In this document: one piece after another, positions 60,952 to 64,000 of the stretch | Numbering within the stretch: the stretch's first letter is position 1 | How the letters are laid out: the number at the start of each line of letters is the position of its first letter | NCBI GenBank assembly: GCA_024280215.1 | Contig: JAJRQO010000042.1 | Location: 1 to 64,000 of the forward strand | Source of the DNA: Candidatus Zixiibacteriota bacterium | GTDB lineage: Bacteria; Zixibacteria; MSB-5A5; GN15; FEB-12 | Length of the DNA stretch: 64,000 nt | Reading direction: 5' to 3' | Made by a program: the position numbers and the translations under genes | Notes under the pieces: generated by a model | Seen by the model: only the letters and a program-made list of their open reading frames with translations | Told to the model about the DNA's origin: nothing | The model's database searches: none

Positions 60952-61476
60952 ATGTCAAATCGTATCTATCTCACCGAGGAACGAAATCTCTCGTTTGACT
61001 TCGAATCGGATTTACCCGACAAAGCCAGCATAGCTGAAATCTTTGGAGAACTGACCCGACGACTCGAAGTTAAATTCGACATTAACAAAGGTGTCTTAGT
61101 TCTTCGCAATCAAATAGAAAATTCGTTTTTAGCCATTTCTACTTGGAACGACGGAGAGTTTTTGGACGGGTTGGCAATTTCTCTACCGACCGCTCCATCT
61201 CTATTTGAACAGGTCGCCGATGATGGTCAGGTATTTTCAGACAGTTATGCAGGAATTTTCTCTGGGAATTTCTTTGAAAAAAAATTACTGCTCAGTCGTA
61301 ACAGCAAATCCTATATGCTGCACCCTCTCAAACATGAAGGACAGATTGTTGGGATGCTTGGTTACAGTTCAGAAGAAGACCTATCATTTACTGTTTTTGA
61401 AGAGGGAATTCTTTTAGATATTACCACAAAATTTGCTAAAATAATCAACGATAAAAATGTTAGCGATAGATTTTAA
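60952..61476 (+). CDS. GAF-like domain protein
   Basis: 174 residues, soluble. A helical start (SIAEIFGELTRRLEVKF) leads into a GAF-type beta sheet (KGVLVLRNQIENSFLAIST, LAISLPTAPSLFEQVADDGQ, SYMLHPLKHEGQIVGMLGYS) and a final helix (FEEGILLDITTKFAKIIND). This is the layout of stand-alone GAF domains. It ends the three-gene module and meets mltG tail to tail with a four-base overlap. Ligand unknown. Confidence 0.72.
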   Translation: MSNRIYLTEERNLSFDFESDLPDKASIAEIFGELTRRLEVKFDINKGVLVLRNQIENSFLAISTWNDGEFLDGLAISLPTAPSLFEQVADDGQVFSDSYAGIFSGNFFEKKLLLSRNSKSYMLHPLKHEGQIVGMLGYSSEEDLSFTVFEEGILLDITTKFAKIINDKNVSDRF

Positions 61477-62459
61477 TTCGAACGGATTCGTCTAATTGCT
61501 CTATTATGTTCGGCGTTTGTTTTGGAAAAAAAATGCGTACCTTTATTATCAGCCACAAAATAAAAATATTCGGTTTGCTCGGGATCAATGGCTGCTTTAA
61601 TCGCTGCAAGCCCTGGAGAGTTTATAGGCGTTGGCGTCAAGCCTTTGTTTATATATGTATTGTACGGAGTGTCTTTTCGTAAATCTTTTCTCCACAATGG
61701 TCGCGTCAACCCACCTAAACCATAAATCACGGTCGGATCCGCATCTAATTTCATATTTATCCGTAAACGATTATGATAGACCGATGATACCAAACGACGT
61801 TCTCCCCCCACACCAGTTTCTGATTCTATAATCGATGCCATGATAACAATTTCGTCACGAGATAAATTGTTAGGAAGGTTTTCAATCCATATATCTTTAG
61901 TTTGCGATTTAAACATTGCGACAAGTTCTTTGACAACTGTTTTTTCGTTAATCCCCCAAGGAAAATAATACGTCTCAGGAAAAAGATAGCCCTCAAGTGA
62001 TGGAACCGAAAGCGACTGCACAAAGTTTTTATCATCGGCTAAATTTCGTATGACAGCGGAATCTAATTCCATCTTCTTTGACAATAGAGACGCCGTCTCC
62101 CAAATCATGTTACCCTCGGGAATTGTCACTTTGATACGAAGGAAATCACCTTTTTCAAGACGTGCCAAAACTGAGCGACAAGAATTTTTCCCAGAGAAAT
62201 CATAGCGACCAGGAGTAAGTTTTTTGTCTATCCCTTTAAACTGAGCAGGATATTTAAACATGATACGAGAGCTGATGACATTATTTTTTAGAAGCGTCGA
62301 ACTTATATCCGAAAATGACGAGCCTGACTTTATAATGAGTGTAACGGTCTCATCAGATAAATCAATTTCTTCAGTGTACATCCGATAGAGTATGAGTGAA
62401 GCGATTAACCCAATAATTATAGTGAGTGAGATAAATTTCAGAAATAAATTTTTGAACAT
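61473..62459 (-). CDS. mltG: Endolytic transglycosylase MltG (YceG)
   Basis: Inner-membrane enzyme that cleaves nascent glycan strands. One N-terminal membrane segment (about 8-26), a LysM-like fold (VTIPEGNMIWETASLL), then the YceG domain with LEGYLFPETYYF, VIMASIIESETG (catalytic Glu) and GLTPTPINSPGLAAIKAAID. Length 328. It follows ruvX by eight bases, a common pairing. Confidence 0.96.
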   Translation of the reverse strand: MFKNLFLKFISLTIIIGLIASLILYRMYTEEIDLSDETVTLIIKSGSSFSDISSTLLKNNVISSRIMFKYPAQFKGIDKKLTPGRYDFSGKNSCRSVLARLEKGDFLRIKVTIPEGNMIWETASLLSKKMELDSAVIRNLADDKNFVQSLSVPSLEGYLFPETYYFPWGINEKTVVKELVAMFKSQTKDIWIENLPNNLSRDEIVIMASIIESETGVGGERRLVSSVYHNRLRINMKLDADPTVIYGLGGLTRPLWRKDLRKDTPYNTYINKGLTPTPINSPGLAAIKAAIDPEQTEYFYFVADNKGTHFFSKTNAEHNRAIRRIRSN

Positions 62460-62467
62460 ACTTTTCC

Positions 62468-62896
62468 TTACGGGTTCTCTTCTAAATATCGCTCAAGAAT
62501 AATAACTGCTGCCAGACGGTCAATTCGTTTTTTATCTTTACCAGATTTTTGTCCATGGGCGACGATAATTTTGGTCGCTTCAACAGAGGTCGCATACTCA
62601 TCAATTCGAACAAGTTGACCTGTGTATGTCTCTTGTAATTTGTTGATAAATTTGTCAATCTCACGACATTTGTCTGATATATCGCCCGAACGTAAAAGCG
62701 GATAACCAAAAATAACGACATTTGGGTTGTATTCATCTATGAGTACCAGAATTTTTTCGAGAGCATCTTTTTGCGACTTCACTTCAAGGGTCGTAAGCGC
62801 CGAGGCGATAATGCCCATTGGGTCGGATTTGGCGACGCCAATACGACGAGTACCATAGTCAAATGCTAAAAATTCTCTGTTATATTGTTCACTCAT
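62468..62896 (-). CDS. ruvX: Putative pre-16S rRNA nuclease RuvX (YqgF)
   Basis: RNase H-fold protein of 142 residues. LAFDYGTRRIGVAKSDPMGI is the first acidic motif, VVIFGYPLL the second, VRIDEYATSVEA carries the third, and KKRIDRLAAVIILERYLEE is the conserved end. Start ATG 62896. It lies directly upstream of mltG. Confidence 0.95.
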   Translation of the reverse strand: MSEQYNREFLAFDYGTRRIGVAKSDPMGIIASALTTLEVKSQKDALEKILVLIDEYNPNVVIFGYPLLRSGDISDKCREIDKFINKLQETYTGQLVRIDEYATSVEATKIIVAHGQKSGKDKKRIDRLAAVIILERYLEENP

Positions 62897-62945
62897 TATG
62901 TGAATGTAGGTGATTTACCGTTTCAGGTCAAATAATGTTTACAGG

Positions 62946-63428
62946 CTAAAACCGTAAATTTAATTTGAATCCATACGTTTTAGTATCAGCAAAATAACTT
63001 GGTTCAATATTAAAGTTGGATTGCAACATATCTGCTTTCTTTTTTCGCATTGCTTTTTTTACTGTCGCAATATCATAGATAGCAGAAATAATTATGACAC
63101 TTGCCGATACGGTCATTATTATATCATCAGTAGAATCATCGTTATAATAACCACAATCAAAACAATCGGCAACAATCGCATCATCAATATAGGCACCATA
63201 AAATGCAAGGACGCCGAGCATTCTAATGCCAATTCCAGCCCACGCTCGTCCTGGTTTTTCGGCATAAAAATAGCCAAGCGATGGTCCAAAAACTAAGCTA
63301 GGAACGGCAAAAGCTATCGTTGGAAGTGGACCGACTGTCCCCCAAAATGATTCTTTAAATGCATGTGATTCTGTCTTAAGTTGAAATGTTAGTTTATTAT
63401 GAACAACTTGAGACAAGAATTGAAGCAA
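62946..63428 (-). CDS. Probable truncated membrane protein of unknown function
   Basis: The open frame runs 160 codons from a TTG. From about residue 20 on it looks like a genuine protein: ESFWGTVGPLPTIAFAVPS, VFGPSLGYFYAEKPGRAWAG and two further hydrophobic segments, a pattern of small FCB membrane or outer-surface proteins that normally begin with a signal peptide. The first 18 residues are instead antisense to a GIY-YIG coding remnant, so the true N-terminus appears lost at a junction near 63376. It may be a pseudogene. Confidence 0.5.
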   Translation of the reverse strand: MLQFLSQVVHNKLTFQLKTESHAFKESFWGTVGPLPTIAFAVPSLVFGPSLGYFYAEKPGRAWAGIGIRMLGVLAFYGAYIDDAIVADCFDCGYYNDDSTDDIIMTVSASVIIISAIYDIATVKKAMRKKKADMLQSNFNIEPSYFADTKTYGFKLNLRF

Positions 63429-63532
63429 TTCATAGAGAGAAACAATTAAAGAAATGGAATAGAAGTTGGAAATTAGAATTGATTGAAAAGTTTAATCGAG
63501 ATTGGGATGATTTGTATGAACAATTACTTTAA
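63386..63532 (+). pseudogene. 3' remnant of a GIY-YIG endonuclease-family gene
   Basis: Forty-eight codons read MLVYYEQLETRIEAIHREKQ, LKKWNRSWKLELIEKFNRDW and DDLYEQLL, followed by TAA. This is the invariant end of small stand-alone GIY-YIG nucleases (LVYYE...AIxREKQLKKWxRxWKxxLIExxNPxWxDLY). The first half, with the GIY and YIG motifs, is absent: a stop codon lies in frame at 63377. Too short to function as a nuclease; likely a decayed fragment. Confidence 0.75.
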
Positions 63533-63573
63533 GGCTGATTGGCAGTATTTGCTGGCTCCCAGTATTTGGGACT

Positions 63574-63680
63574 GTTGAGAAACCTCTTATTTTGGAACAT
63601 ACTTCGACTCCGCTCAGGGTGACAGTTTATTAAGAACATATTTCGACAAGCTCACAGCTTGCAAGCTGTTCAGAATGACA
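63574..63680. repeat. Dispersed repeat cluster at right edge
   Basis: Positions 63574-63617 are an exact inverted copy of 91-134. They are followed by a TTCGACAAGCTC/CTTGCAAGCTGTTC repeat (63639-63680) related to those at 36205-36240 and 51334-51374. Confidence 0.75.
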
Positions 63681-63730
63681 ATTTATACTGGATTCCCAAT
63701 CAAGTTGGGAATGACATTGTTTAGAGTTAC

Positions 63731-64000
63731 TTACGTTTTGCGTTCTTTTTTCTTAGCGGCGGGGAAAAGTATATTGTTCAAAATCAATCGGTAGCCCGGG
63801 GAGTTTTTATGCAGTTTCAATTCTGTAGGAGGGTCTGAAACCATGTGGCGATAGTCCTCGGGGTCATGTCCTGACAAAAAAGTAAATGTCCCCCGTCCGA
63901 GATTTCCATGAATATAACGCACTTCATCAAAATTATCTGGCTGTCCCAAAATAGTAATATGTTTTTTGAGATATGATTTCCGCCATGCCGTCGACTGTCC
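63731..64000 (-). CDS. C-terminal end of an asparagine synthetase B-like protein (partial)
   Basis: The frame is open to the window edge and encodes at least 90 residues. It runs from QSTAWRKSYLKKHITILG through YIHGNLGRGTFTFLSGHDP to SPGYRLILNNILFPAAKKKE. The GHDPEDYxHxVxDPPTxLxLHxxSPGYRLILNNxLFPAAKKK ending is, from memory, that of a family annotated as asparagine synthetase B in Bacteroidota and relatives. Only the tail is visible, so the name is provisional. Confidence 0.55.
   Translation of the reverse strand, partial: GQSTAWRKSYLKKHITILGQPDNFDEVRYIHGNLGRGTFTFLSGHDPEDYRHMVSDPPTELKLHKNSPGYRLILNNILFPAAKKKERKT

Overview
The window is an AT-rich bacterial chromosome segment. Four observations place it in or near the FCB superphylum (Ignavibacteria, Zixibacteria or Marinimicrobia-like lineages): a gingipain-type peptidase ending in a NPFNPST-type C-terminal sorting domain, a ligand-sensor-type beta-propeller protein ending in a similar domain, PilX-type pilin genes, and a mraZ-to-ftsZ cluster. 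A flagellin gene argues against Cloacimonadota. The phylum call is an inference from protein style, not from a marker tree. No rRNA, tRNA or CRISPR array was seen.

Layout. 1-404 is a repeat-rich edge. 405-3381 (minus) holds a lone short flagellin and a secreted PNGase F-like protein. 3579-19788 (minus) is a complete dcw cluster: mraZ-rsmH-ftsL-ftsI(PASTA)-murE-murF-mraY-murD-ftsW-murG-murC-ftsQ-ftsA-ftsZ, closed by an intrinsic terminator. 20217-22520 (plus) is a C25 peptidase. 22521-32725 (minus) carries an FMN reductase, two glycosyltransferases, a FemAB/GNAT-like protein, a propeller protein, lnt, gpmI and purM. 32752-34047 is a small inserted cassette bounded by an exact 27-bp direct repeat and carrying a DUF3883 nuclease-fold gene plus an overlapping small gene. 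34061-38143 contains small genes, rluD, a putative lipoprotein and many palindromic repeats. 38144-47166 (minus) is a housekeeping and divisome run: ftsE-ftsX-envC-holB-ricT-metG-tatD-rsmA-pdxJ-like. 47281-53084 has a YCF48-like propeller, class II ribonucleotide reductase and small membrane proteins. 53473-55609 (plus) is a minor pilin operon (pilV/pilW/pilX). 55686-58510 (minus) has a VOC protein, a deacetylase-like protein and pyruvate kinase. 58669-61476 (plus) is a three-gene regulatory module. 61473-62896 (minus) is mltG-ruvX. The right edge holds a damaged gene pair and the 3' end of an asparagine synthetase B-like gene.

How it works together. The dcw cluster makes lipid II and the division ring. 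FtsEX-EnvC would couple the ring to amidase activation, and MltG trims glycan. A recurring theme is families that keep their fold but lose catalytic residues: the PdxJ homologue, FtsE, the NtrC-like regulator and the polysaccharide deacetylase homologue. A second theme is sigma-54-type -24/-12 elements ahead of surface or secreted products: flagellin, gingipain and minor pilins. A third is very short or absent leaders ahead of purM, the cassette gene and one small membrane gene.

The best candidates for something undescribed are the 27-bp-repeat cassette (32752-34047), the residue-swapped PdxJ homologue (38144-38860), the signature-less FtsE (46501-47166) and the NtrC-like module (58669-61476). 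All calls come from reading the sequence; no database search was run.
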